A DNA stretch of 45,759 nt from Bacteroidota bacterium (GTDB lineage Bacteria > Bacteroidota > Bacteroidia > UKL13-3): assembly GCA_947492885.1 (NCBI GenBank), contig CANLPK010000014.1, positions 1 to 45,759 of the forward strand, read 5' to 3'. Every line of letters starts with the position of its first letter. The first letter of the stretch is position 1. This document shows positions 16,434 through 25,607 of the stretch, one piece after another. The notes below the pieces were generated by a model. It had not been told where the DNA came from. It worked only from the letters and a program-made list of their open reading frames with translations, and searched no databases. Both the position numbers and the translations under genes were made by a program.

Positions 16434-18980
16434 TTAATTCTTCATGAATCGTACACTTTGCAATCCGTTCTCATTTACAACATTTACGAAGTATACACCG
16501 GCAGCTAATTTTGAAACATCTGCCTTTACAAATGATGATACATTATTAAATTGCATCAATACAGAGCCTGTAATATCAGTAATTTTCACTGTTGCATTGC
16601 TTGCAGGAAGTACAATATTCAAATAGCTATTTGTAGGATTCGGATAAGCAGTAATTCCAGCGCTTTCATTTACCTGCAATCCTTTCGATGGAGTTAAATC
16701 GTTATTAGTACTGCCATCCGATTGTTCTAGTGCATCATTATCACCAATATTATCATCGCCTAAAGGCACTTCAAAATGATTACCGAACCATCTGCAATTC
16801 ACCGTTACATTTTTACAAACAGTACTTGAGCAATGCTTCACGCTATCAAATACAGTCAAGCAAACATTATACGTACGTTTTTTGAAGAATGCATGGTAAG
16901 GGCTTTTAGCCGATGAGAAGCTACTATCGCCAAATGACCACCAGTATGAAGTACCACCAACAGTAGTATTTATAAAACGGAAGGTATTACAGAAATTATA
17001 CCAGTAGAAATTAGGTGTAGGGCAGCAAGTACTAGGAATTACGATTGTTTTGCAGAAGGTATTGAAGCAGGTAGTATCATTACACTTGGAAACCTTCAAG
17101 CAAATTGTATAGGTGCCAGCAGCTGTATAGATATGCTTCAATGGGTTTTTGACATTGCTAGAAGTACCATCTCCCCAAGTCCATTTGTAGGTCATACAGC
17201 TATCACCATAACTATAATTTAAGACTTCCACTTTCTTGTCGGCACATTTCACTGTAGCCCCAAAATAGGCATGGGAGTTACAGCACGAGGTAGGAATAAC
17301 TACTGTCTTGCATATATAATTTACACAAGTTGTATCGCTGCATTTTCTAATGACCAAGCAAATTGTATAGGTTCCTGCATGTGCATAAACATGTGGTGCA
17401 GGGTGCCTATCGTTGCTATAGGTTCCATCACCCCAAGACCATTTAGAAGTGAAGCAGCTGTCGCCAGTTGAAGAATTTTGCACTTCTACTTTTCTAAGCG
17501 AACAATTTACACCGAAGCTAAAATTTGGAGTTAAGTTACAGCCCGAACAGCTTACTGTAACGGTTTTGCAAATGGTAGTATCCTTACATACAGTTGTTGT
17601 ACCTGGGATAAAACGTTTCACACTTAAGCATACTGTGTAAGTTCCATTATTTAAAAATGTATGGGTTTGTGCGTGTCCGCTAAAAGGACCGGTATTGTCA
17701 CCAAAAGTCCATTGATAAGCGTACGACCCTGAGCTGTCGCCAACAAACGAATTAAATGTTCCAACTCTTGAAGGGCAAGCAATATTATAACTCCATCCAG
17801 CATTGAGCGAACATGAAGTTGAATTGCAATTTACGTTCACCGTTTTGCATATTGTAGTATCAAAACAAGGTATATTGCTATTGGCATAACGTTTTATATT
17901 CAAGCATACTGTATAAGTACCATTTGCAGAATAAGTATGAGTTGCATTTTTTGTAGTTGCAGTAGTATTGTCGCCAAATGTCCACAAGTAATTGTAATTA
18001 CCTGTGCTATCACCAACACCTGAAGTAAATGTAGCTGTACGTGAAGGGCATGAGATATTAAAGCCCCAATTGGCATAGGTAGCGCAACCACCACAATTTA
18101 TTGTGATTGTTTTACAGGTATATTGAAAACAACTAGAATCGGAACATGATCTCACTTTAAGGCAAACATTATAGGTGCCACTTGAAGCAAAGTTATGTCC
18201 AATGGTACTGTTCTTATTGGTTTGAGTAGATGTTGAACCATCGCCCCAGAACCAGTAATAAACCCCACATGAATTAGAATCTTGAATTGCAAATACAAAT
18301 TCCTTACAATTGGCAGACGATTGTGTAAAGGTAAAATTAGGTGCCATAACACCTCCTACCGTCACTGTCTTACAAATCGTTGTATCTCTACAAACGGTTC
18401 CTCCATCATACTTTTTAATATTTAGACATACGGTATATGTCCCATTATTGGGGTATACATGTGTTGTTGATTTGTGATTTAAGGTATCATAATGTTGGTC
18501 GCCGAAGCCCCATTTATAACGATAGGTTCCAGTAGAATCCGAATTAGATCCAGTAAAAGTTACCATGCGGTTTGTGCAATTGTATGTCCAATTCCAACCC
18601 ACGTTACCAAAATTGCAAGAGCCACAATTTACTGTGACTGTTTTGCAAATTGTGTCACTGCACATTCCTCCATTGGTTTGTTTAAACATTATCAAACAAA
18701 TATTATACGTTCCATTTGCAGAAAAGGTATAGGTTGGATTTTTTGCAGAACTAATAAATGCAGATCCGTTTTTCCAATAATAAGAAACACCTGAATCATT
18801 ACTATTAGTAACAAACGATGTATTGGTAAACACGAATGTTTTGCAATTTGCAGAAGTAGCAGAGAAAGTGAAGTTCGCGTGAAAGTCACAATTTGCCTTT
18901 GCTGGAGCTGCGAGTAGAAGCAACATAAATGTCGCAATAATTATCGCAAGGTTTTTGTTTAGGGAGTATATGCGTTTCAT
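16434..18980 (-). CDS. Cell-surface protein with eight PKD-like repeats and T9SS sorting domain
   Basis: An 848-residue secreted protein: signal peptide (1-29), then eight tandem PKD-like modules of about 80-90 residues (about 30 to 730), then a short acidic linker (DDNIGDNDALEQSD) and a C-terminal sorting domain (ITAYPNPTNSYLNIVL ... VRFMKN). Each module carries a W.WGDG/W.FGD motif, H.Y...GTYTVCL and an ending like DTTICKTVTVNC. The modules are unusually rich in cysteine at fixed places (near the start, in the TVCL strand, and twice in the C.DTTICK stretch), suggesting disulfides within each module. Such arrays usually act as spacers or adhesins; binding partner unknown. A strong terminator follows. 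It lies 54 bases after the previous surface-protein gene. Confidence 0.9.
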   Translation of the reverse strand: MKRIYSLNKNLAIIIATFMLLLLAAPAKANCDFHANFTFSATSANCKTFVFTNTSFVTNSNDSGVSYYWKNGSAFISSAKNPTYTFSANGTYNICLIMFKQTNGGMCSDTICKTVTVNCGSCNFGNVGWNWTYNCTNRMVTFTGSNSDSTGTYRYKWGFGDQHYDTLNHKSTTHVYPNNGTYTVCLNIKKYDGGTVCRDTTICKTVTVGGVMAPNFTFTQSSANCKEFVFAIQDSNSCGVYYWFWGDGSTSTQTNKNSTIGHNFASSGTYNVCLKVRSCSDSSCFQYTCKTITINCGGCATYANWGFNISCPSRTATFTSGVGDSTGNYNYLWTFGDNTTATTKNATHTYSANGTYTVCLNIKRYANSNIPCFDTTICKTVNVNCNSTSCSLNAGWSYNIACPSRVGTFNSFVGDSSGSYAYQWTFGDNTGPFSGHAQTHTFLNNGTYTVCLSVKRFIPGTTTVCKDTTICKTVTVSCSGCNLTPNFSFGVNCSLRKVEVQNSSTGDSCFTSKWSWGDGTYSNDRHPAPHVYAHAGTYTICLVIRKCSDTTCVNYICKTVVIPTSCCNSHAYFGATVKCADKKVEVLNYSYGDSCMTYKWTWGDGTSSNVKNPLKHIYTAAGTYTICLKVSKCNDTTCFNTFCKTIVIPSTCCPTPNFYWYNFCNTFRFINTTVGGTSYWWSFGDSSFSSAKSPYHAFFKKRTYNVCLTVFDSVKHCSSTVCKNVTVNCRWFGNHFEVPLGDDNIGDNDALEQSDGSTNNDLTPSKGLQVNESAGITAYPNPTNSYLNIVLPASNATVKITDITGSVLMQFNNVSSFVKADVSKLAAGVYFVNVVNENGLQSVRFMKN

Positions 18981-19034
18981 AATTGAAAAATGTTTGATGT
19001 TATATTTATAGTCGCGAGGTGTAAAAAAGGTTGT

Positions 19035-21512
19035 CTATTGAACAATAATTTTTTGCGAATTTAATTGGTTTTCTGAAGTAATTTGCAAGTAATAAATTCC
19101 TGTTGTAAGAATGTTTACATCAATAAATTTAGAACTTACAGCGCCCTCTTGAACACATGCTCCTGCGGCATTGAAAATCTTATAGTTAGAGGGTGTTGAG
19201 AGCGTATTCAATAAAACTATAGTGCCATGTACTGGATTTGCACAGAGCAGCAATTTAGAAGGAGTTTTAATAAGATTATTATCAATTCCAATCAATGCAT
19301 TTGCAACCTTTGAGTAAGTATTATTAGTTTTTATTGGTTCGTAATAGTCGAATACTACATCTGCTTTATTTTTAATTATGGTACCTATTGGTAAATTACT
19401 ACTAAATTTAATTTTAAATCCAACATGCCCCTTATTACTCACATCATCATTACCTTCATTTGGAGGTAAATTAATATTAGAAAAAGTCCAAACAATAACC
19501 CCCTTGCCCATTGTTGGTGGGCAGCTGTAGGCTTTCACTGAAAAACTATGAGACGCACCAGTTTCCTCTAAATATTGTATTGAAGAATTGATATCAATGG
19601 TATCAATTACAATAATATTGTGAATAGAATCGGTAGTTGAAGTATTCTCAAAATGTATAACGTAACTGATTTCATTTTTGGCAGTGGTTACCAAACTCAT
19701 GGTATCATTCACCGCCGGCAAAGGGTAAACTTCTTTAGTAACAGGCGAATTGCTTCCTTGTGCGATGCGTTGAACTAGTGTATCTGAATTATCACTCGCA
19801 TCTAAATCAGCAAGTGCAGATGATGCTATGAAATTTATTTTATCATATAAACTAAAAGAATCTGCTTTTGCTTTTACTGTAAAGGTGATTCTTTTTTCTT
19901 CTCCAACTTTTAAATTTGAAATAGCCCATGAAGCTTCATTGCCATTCAATACATAATTTTGAGCAGAAGAAAAATTAGCTAGTTTATTATTAAAAACAAC
20001 TTTAACACCAGCAGCACTACTCAAATCTTGTGTTCCATTATTTGTATAGGTAATGGTATATACCTCTGTCATATCGCGGTGTGAAGTAAATCCGCTATTG
20101 GGAGTAATTCTCACTTTTAAATCAGCTCCATTTCCCACAGGCTTTACACCAAAATCGAGCGTATCTATTATGGCATTACTTGTACTTAAAAATAAATACA
20201 AACTTTTACTACATAGAGAGTCAATCTCCCAGTTTTTAAACTTCACCAAAGAAATTGCATACGCTACTGCCCCTGATGGTACCATTACTGAATAGAATCC
20301 GTCACTGTCAGTTAGTACATTATAAAAATCGCCAAATCCAATACGAATTTGCTTATTAGCAAAAGGTCGATCCGTATTATCAAATTTGCAATTATGATTT
20401 AGGTCTTGATAAACATGGCCACTAATTCGGGAAGTAGCAAATACAATTTGAGCCAAATGATTAATTCTAAAAGCACCTGCAAACTCATTGGCAGTTACAA
20501 TATATAATCCTGTTCCAAACTTCATCAAATCGTACCCTGAAACCAACGGCAAACCAGCATTAGACCAAATATTCGTATATTTAACTACAGAAGCTGAGCC
20601 AGAGAAAAAGCTACCACAGGCCCAAAGCTCCCCATTGAATTCTTCTATATCGATTACTTGAGCATTAACCAAATTTGCATTTAATAAATTGAAGGAATTT
20701 CCAACCCTATGGATAATCTTGTTTTGTGCATCCTGTGTAAGTATGACTAAATTATTTTGAAATGAGGTAATTTTTGAAATGCCAGCGGTAGATGATATTG
20801 CAAATGACTTCCAACTAAAGTTACTATCAATAGCCGCTAAATTTTGAGTTGTTATAGGTCCTGCCCTATTAAATGAACCGCCTATAAATAAAGAGTCATT
20901 AAGAACATAAAGACTATTTACTGCTCCGTTGGTTCCTGTATAGCCAAGTGCTCCAGCTCCACACTTGCTAAAATTTGTGCCATTATAGGTTATTAAATTT
21001 TGTGTCGTATCACCATTCACTACTGTATAAAAGGCACCCCCAATAAATAAATGATTTCGGTAAACATTCATACAGTTTATGGCCCCGAAAGATCCTGGCA
21101 TAAAACTAAACCCTACACTTCCATTTACGAATACTGATTCCCAACTATTACTAAATTGATTAAAACGAACTAATGTTTTTGTAAGTATTGAAGCCGGCGA
21201 TTTAACCACAAAATTTCCTGCCAAATACACCTGATTCTTATAAATAGCAATACACTTGACCTGTGAGCTGTCAGAAAAGCCTATACCTGGAAGTTGTTGC
21301 CAGTAAAAGCCATTCCACTTATTCACTAAGATGGTGTAACCTTTGCCAGTTCCACCATTATTATGACGCGTAGCAACATACAAAAAATTAATATCTGTTG
21401 TTGTGGCAATTACTCCATCAGCAACACCCTGTCCTAATGGCTTCAGAACCTGTGCATCCATTTGAAGGCTTGCAAGAACAAGAGTAATTATAAATAGCAG
21501 CCTTTTTACCAT
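19035..21512 (-). CDS. Secreted repeat/DUF11-DUF7619 surface protein with T9SS sorting domain
   Basis: An 825-residue protein with signal peptide (1-20, ending MDAQ). Residues about 25-340 hold repeated strands such as QVYLAGNF, HLFIGGAFY, SLFIGGSFN and ELWACGSFF, spaced like beta-propeller or kelch-type blades. Next comes an SdrD/B-like segment (ISGHVYQDLNHNCKFDNTDR, about 358-440), a DUF11-like domain (TEVYTITYTNNGTQD, about 480-565), a DUF7619-like domain (ISYVIHFENTSTTDS through NKADVVFDYYEPIKTN, about 610-740) and a sorting domain ending in QKIIVQ. It starts 16 bases after the barrel-type anti-sigma gene, so it is probably its downstream operon partner. Function likely adhesion or surface structure. 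Confidence 0.87.
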   Translation of the reverse strand: MVKRLLFIITLVLASLQMDAQVLKPLGQGVADGVIATTTDINFLYVATRHNNGGTGKGYTILVNKWNGFYWQQLPGIGFSDSSQVKCIAIYKNQVYLAGNFVVKSPASILTKTLVRFNQFSNSWESVFVNGSVGFSFMPGSFGAINCMNVYRNHLFIGGAFYTVVNGDTTQNLITYNGTNFSKCGAGALGYTGTNGAVNSLYVLNDSLFIGGSFNRAGPITTQNLAAIDSNFSWKSFAISSTAGISKITSFQNNLVILTQDAQNKIIHRVGNSFNLLNANLVNAQVIDIEEFNGELWACGSFFSGSASVVKYTNIWSNAGLPLVSGYDLMKFGTGLYIVTANEFAGAFRINHLAQIVFATSRISGHVYQDLNHNCKFDNTDRPFANKQIRIGFGDFYNVLTDSDGFYSVMVPSGAVAYAISLVKFKNWEIDSLCSKSLYLFLSTSNAIIDTLDFGVKPVGNGADLKVRITPNSGFTSHRDMTEVYTITYTNNGTQDLSSAAGVKVVFNNKLANFSSAQNYVLNGNEASWAISNLKVGEEKRITFTVKAKADSFSLYDKINFIASSALADLDASDNSDTLVQRIAQGSNSPVTKEVYPLPAVNDTMSLVTTAKNEISYVIHFENTSTTDSIHNIIVIDTIDINSSIQYLEETGASHSFSVKAYSCPPTMGKGVIVWTFSNINLPPNEGNDDVSNKGHVGFKIKFSSNLPIGTIIKNKADVVFDYYEPIKTNNTYSKVANALIGIDNNLIKTPSKLLLCANPVHGTIVLLNTLSTPSNYKIFNAAGACVQEGAVSSKFIDVNILTTGIYYLQITSENQLNSQKIIVQ

Positions 21513-21528
21513 ATGGTTTTTTTTGAGA

Positions 21529-23175
21529 TTAAAATTTATAACCGAGTCCTAACCTCCACCCAAAGGCGTAAGGCAACTCAGTGATTCCAGTAGTTTGTTT
21601 GTAAATTGATGAAATATTTGTTTTTATAAAAAGATCCGATCCGAGTTGAAGATGCTTGCTAAGGTAGTAATGAAACTTCATATTCACAGAAACAGCCGAA
21701 CCAAATCGCCTATAGGATGCGAGATTATTCTGAATTTGTATGACTTCACTAGAAATACTATTAGGCATTATTCCCTTAGCATTTGATAAGTAAGTGAGCA
21801 TAATTCCTGCACCTACTTGAAAATCCCATTTGGCGGTAGTACATACCTGATAACTCAAGTGTACAGGTAATTCAATTGAGTTGAAAATATTATTATATGG
21901 AGTATGGTATGCAGTATCGCGTTGATTAAAGTAAAAAATTCCATCGATTTTAGTATGGGTTGAGTCATGCCATAAAATTACTGAATCGGCAATGTTACGA
22001 GTTAATTGATAAGTACCTTGTTGACCATATTGGCTTTCATGCAAACCTAATCCTATATTGATTTTATTAATATTTCTTATAAGGTCAACTCCAAAATTAA
22101 ATCGTGTAGTTTGTTTATCTGCCGCGCTTCTTGTTGCAAAGTACTGTGCCGAATGTGTATCGGTATGCAGGTAACGATCATTCAATGCCAAGCCGCCCAT
22201 TACCTCAAGTGTATAAGGTGATTTAGACTTGCGTATATTAGTACTCGCGGTATTTCCTGGGGCATTCTTATTGCCGTTAGCGGTGCTTGTGGTACTATTA
22301 GATACTTTGGCATTTGGAGTAGTTATTTCTTCTGGCTTTTCTTTCTTCTTGCTTGTTACGGAAGGTTCTGTATTTTCAATTACAGGAACAATTGCATTTT
22401 CCTGAGTTGAGTTGGTATTGGTGCCTGAATTATTTACTGATATTGTATTGCCTGAATTGATAAGTGAATTAGAGTTTACAGAAATGGAACTATTTGTATT
22501 GCTTCTTGGTTCCGTTTTTTCATTGGTTGCCGCACCTTTTTCATTCAGCGTCACTTCGATATTGCGCGGAGTATTGTATGCATTGGTCTTTTCTTGTGCT
22601 TCTCGCTTTACAGATTCATTTGAAGTATTGGTTAAAGGCTCAGATACCGTAATTGCTTCAGATGGCACTAGGCTATTAAAAAAATGATACCCCGCATAAC
22701 TTAAAGGTAGAAGAAATAAAAGCAACATCCATACATAACGTCTTCTGTTGGCAACTCTCTGTAATTGCAATACCTTACTACGTATTACAGCAAATTCCTC
22801 ATCCAAAGCTTTGCCTTCATAATTTTGCAATGCATCTTTAAAAGGAGCATCTACAACCCTGTCCTTATCTAATTTATCTTGGATAGATGTAAATGGGACT
22901 GCAGTAGCATTCGAATTGTAATCGATAAGTGCCTCTCTGAAATAGCTGTCAATATTCGTTTTCGGGACATCAATTTTTTGTTTGATGGTATCGAATGAAA
23001 TATCTTCAGCATTTATTTCAGCACTTAAAATGGCTTGTTTAAAATAATCATCAACAGAAATTTTCCCTTCAACCAATTTACTTTTAATGGCATCGAACAT
23101 GGCATCTTCTGCCTGTCCTTCTGCATTTTGCAAGGATTTAAAGAAATTGTCAATATTTATTTTATTCGGTTCCAA
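21529..23175 (-). CDS. Putative dual-membrane anti-sigma factor: four N-terminal repeats, one TM helix, linker and C-terminal barrel
   Basis: A 548-residue protein in an unusual order. Residues 5-140 are four tandem copies of a 33-35-residue motif (pattern: D..F.. A, then about 12 residues, F..I..K); the fourth, FKDALQNYEGKALDEEFAVI, resembles the short N-terminal motif of Bacteroidota anti-sigma proteins. One transmembrane helix follows (147-166), preceded by NRRRY, so the repeats face the cytoplasm. Residues 167-320 are Asn/Ser/Thr-rich and disordered. Residues 321-548 (YTLEVMGGLALNDRYL to the final FGWRLGLGYKF) look like an outer-membrane barrel. This matches the dual-membrane-spanning anti-sigma class described in Bacteroides. 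It follows the ECF sigma gene in the same frame after one stop and one codon and starts with TTG; the next Met (residue 26) would cut the first repeat. Confidence 0.78.
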   Translation of the reverse strand: MEPNKINIDNFFKSLQNAEGQAEDAMFDAIKSKLVEGKISVDDYFKQAILSAEINAEDISFDTIKQKIDVPKTNIDSYFREALIDYNSNATAVPFTSIQDKLDKDRVVDAPFKDALQNYEGKALDEEFAVIRSKVLQLQRVANRRRYVWMLLLFLLPLSYAGYHFFNSLVPSEAITVSEPLTNTSNESVKREAQEKTNAYNTPRNIEVTLNEKGAATNEKTEPRSNTNSSISVNSNSLINSGNTISVNNSGTNTNSTQENAIVPVIENTEPSVTSKKKEKPEEITTPNAKVSNSTTSTANGNKNAPGNTASTNIRKSKSPYTLEVMGGLALNDRYLHTDTHSAQYFATRSAADKQTTRFNFGVDLIRNINKINIGLGLHESQYGQQGTYQLTRNIADSVILWHDSTHTKIDGIFYFNQRDTAYHTPYNNIFNSIELPVHLSYQVCTTAKWDFQVGAGIMLTYLSNAKGIMPNSISSEVIQIQNNLASYRRFGSAVSVNMKFHYYLSKHLQLGSDLFIKTNISSIYKQTTGITELPYAFGWRLGLGYKF

Positions 23176-23178
23176 TAC

Positions 23179-23733
23179 TTACTGATTTAATGACTGTTTC
23201 AATTGTTTGTCATTTACCCAAACTTGTAATTGCTTTCTAGCTCGCGCTAATTGCGATTTACTTGTTCCCTCGCTTATACCTAAATAATTGGCGATATCAC
23301 GATGACTCATCTCATCAATCGCATACATATTAAAAACCACACGATAACCAGTGGGTAGCTGCTGTACTAGCGACATCAACTCATCAACACTGAGGGGTTC
23401 ATTTACCACTTCAGGAGTGTCTTCATAATCGATAGCCTCATTGCTATGCTTTTCAAATGACTCGGTAAATTGCAATTTGCGGTTCTTACGAAAATGATCA
23501 ATAGCGGTATTCATCATAATCCGGGTTATCCAGGTAGTTACGCTGCTATTGCCTTTAAATTTATGCAATGTGGTAAATACTTTAACGAATCCTTCCTGCA
23601 TCACATCTTTCGCATCGTCGACACTATTGCAATAACGCATACATACGCCTAGCATCTTATTGGCAAACATCTTATAGAGTTTGCTTTGAGCGCTGGCATT
23701 GCCATGTATACATTCTTGAATAATTTCTTCCAC
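23179..23733 (-). CDS. ECF RNA polymerase sigma factor
   Basis: A 184-residue sigma-70 family factor of ECF type. Region 2 is at about 10-80 (AQSKLYKMFANKMLGVCMRY, then DAKDVMQEGFVKVFTTLHKF, and STVTTWITRIMMNTAIDHFRK-like SSVTTWITRIMMNTAIDHFR), and region 4 at about 115-175 (LVQQLPTGYRVVFNMYAIDE with the helix-turn-helix HRDIANYLGISEGTSKSQLARARKQL). It would direct polymerase to an extracytoplasmic-function regulon and be held by the product of the next gene. An exact -7 box (TATATTTG) lies about 52 nt upstream of its ATG. Whether it controls the two surface-protein genes that follow is an inference. Confidence 0.93.
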   Translation of the reverse strand: MEEIIQECIHGNASAQSKLYKMFANKMLGVCMRYCNSVDDAKDVMQEGFVKVFTTLHKFKGNSSVTTWITRIMMNTAIDHFRKNRKLQFTESFEKHSNEAIDYEDTPEVVNEPLSVDELMSLVQQLPTGYRVVFNMYAIDEMSHRDIANYLGISEGTSKSQLARARKQLQVWVNDKQLKQSLNQ

Positions 23734-23784
23734 GCGGTGAGCCTGATTTATGCTTTGGTCGGCCGAAATCTAGTCAGGTTGCAT

Positions 23785-23792
23785 CAAATATA
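23785..23792 (-). promoter_or_regulatory. -7 box (TATATTTG) upstream of the ECF sigma gene
   Basis: On the minus strand TATATTTG matches the -7 consensus exactly and would give a leader of about 45-50 nt. There is no TTTG at the -33 position, so it may be a weak or factor-dependent promoter. Confidence 0.35.
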
Positions 23793-23850
23793 ATTATTTC
23801 CAGCTATTCGGCGTGGATTGCAGAATAATATCGAGCGAATCAAATGGCAA

Positions 23851-25443
23851 TTAATGCTTTAGTTTCTCGAAATAGGCATCAGAAGCCATGCATGACAAGG
23901 CTTTTAGAAAGGTATTGTCATCTAAATTATCTATGTAGTAATACCCATTATTCTGAAATAAAAGTTTAGCAATATCCGCCTTAAGGAAATGTTCTATTTC
24001 CAATTTAGATCGATTAAAATCTGCATCCGACCATATAATTTGGGACGCCAAGGTCATGGATTTTAGCAGCTCCATTAAAGCCCCTTCGACTGAGAAGCCA
24101 TCTCTGAAAGCCACTGGGCTGGTAAATTTCTTAAGCGCTAGTTGATTCATCTCAACATACCTACTTGCAACTTGCCGAAGGATATTTTTGGTTTGAAGGC
24201 TTGTGTAAAGTATTGATCGGGCGGAGGTATCCATTGGAACGAAGATATCTGGAACGATTCCTCCACCTCCATAAACTGTGCGACCACCAAGCGTTGCGTA
24301 GCGTTGTGTGGTATTATTTTTAATACTGTCTTCGAAGAATAACTCTCCTGTGGTGTATCGATGCTGGTAATCCTCTTCGTATTCGCTGTAACCTAAATTA
24401 TATGGTTTTTGAATGCTGCGTCCGCTGGGAGTATAATACCTTTGAATGGTAAGCCTAACAGAGGACCCGTCGCTTAATGAAAATGATTTTTGCACCAATC
24501 CTTTACCAAAAGTCCTTCTTCCAATAATTAAAGCACGATCATTATCCTGCAATGCTCCACTCAATATTTCGCTGGCACTTGCACTGTTTTCGTTTACCAA
24601 AACTATCAGCTTGCCGTTTTCAAAAATTCCATTTCCAGTAGCTTCAAAACTTTCATCGGCGGTATGTTCCCCCTTGGTAGTTAAAATTTTCTGATTGGCT
24701 CCAAGGAATTCATCAGCTAATTTCTGAGCAGTATTTAGGTAGCCACCACCATTATCCCTAAGATCAATAATTAAATTCTTCATTCCTAAATCCTTTAACT
24801 TCTTGAAGGCATCCTGATATTCATCGAATGTATTTGCAGCAAAACGCGATATTTTTATGTAGCCAGTTTTATCGTCAGCCATAAAAAATGCATCTACACT
24901 TTTTATTGCAACACTTCCACGAGTAATATCGAAGTCCAGATTCTGCTTATCAAACATTCTATAAATTCCCAGATGTACCACGGTGCCCCCCTTGCCCTTC
25001 AATAATTTAAAAACATCTTCATTTTTTAAATTCATCCCATTAAGCACCTTTCCATCTACTTTCACAATCTTATCTCCTAGTTTCATTCCAGCCTTTTCGC
25101 TCGGACCTCCTGGAATAATATTAGCAATAACTATCGTGTCTTTCCATAAAAGGAATTCAATTCCTATTCCCTCAAAACTCCCTTCAAGTGGTTCATTAAC
25201 TTGTTGGGCTTCGGTGGCAGTAAAATAGTTGCTATGCGGGTCAAGTGTATGCAATAAATCATTGATTGATTCTTTCTCAATCGCTTCGGTATTGACAGTA
25301 TCTACATAATTGTTTTTTATGAGTTGTAAAATCTGTGAGAACTTATTCCCACCAGAGGTTCGGTAGGGTACAAACCAAATTCCAATAAGGATTCCCAATG
25401 CCAATATCAAGGCAAAACGTAACGGCTGTAATACCTGTTTCAT
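23851..25443 (-). CDS. S41 family C-terminal processing protease (CtpA-like)
   Basis: A 530-residue periplasmic or membrane-anchored serine protease. It has an N-terminal hydrophobic anchor (about 8-25), an N-terminal helical domain, a PDZ domain (about 85-165, with FEGIGIEF and GPSEKAGMKLGDKIVKVDG), and the S41 catalytic core with LRDNGGGYL, the Ser signature NENSASASEIL and the catalytic lysine in TFGKGLVQ (K314). A further C-terminal helical part extends the protein as in Bacteroidota homologues. It trims or degrades envelope proteins from the C-terminus. The frame extends to a TTG at 25452, but the ATG at 25443 sits 6 nt after an exact -7 box and is chosen. It is upstream of the sigma/anti-sigma pair on the same strand. 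Confidence 0.93.
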   Translation of the reverse strand: MKQVLQPLRFALILALGILIGIWFVPYRTSGGNKFSQILQLIKNNYVDTVNTEAIEKESINDLLHTLDPHSNYFTATEAQQVNEPLEGSFEGIGIEFLLWKDTIVIANIIPGGPSEKAGMKLGDKIVKVDGKVLNGMNLKNEDVFKLLKGKGGTVVHLGIYRMFDKQNLDFDITRGSVAIKSVDAFFMADDKTGYIKISRFAANTFDEYQDAFKKLKDLGMKNLIIDLRDNGGGYLNTAQKLADEFLGANQKILTTKGEHTADESFEATGNGIFENGKLIVLVNENSASASEILSGALQDNDRALIIGRRTFGKGLVQKSFSLSDGSSVRLTIQRYYTPSGRSIQKPYNLGYSEYEEDYQHRYTTGELFFEDSIKNNTTQRYATLGGRTVYGGGGIVPDIFVPMDTSARSILYTSLQTKNILRQVASRYVEMNQLALKKFTSPVAFRDGFSVEGALMELLKSMTLASQIIWSDADFNRSKLEIEHFLKADIAKLLFQNNGYYYIDNLDDNTFLKALSCMASDAYFEKLKH

Positions 25444-25449
25444 GTGTCG

Positions 25450-25457
25450 CAAAAATA
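25450..25457 (-). promoter_or_regulatory. -7 box (TATTTTTG) directly before the CtpA-like gene
   Basis: On the minus strand TATTTTTG is followed by only 6 nt before the ATG at 25443. It also overlaps the alternative TTG start, which makes that start unlikely. Confidence 0.4.
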
Positions 25458-25607
25458 AAGTAATTCCTCAAGTGAATGAATCTATTTTTCGAAAGAAATC
25501 TCAATGCTTTTTTAAGATAGTTCACTAATTGTCATATATACGTCATTTCATTTACCATTTAGAAAGCTTCGTCGATTAATTAGAAATAACCTTTAATACT
25601 TAAGAAT

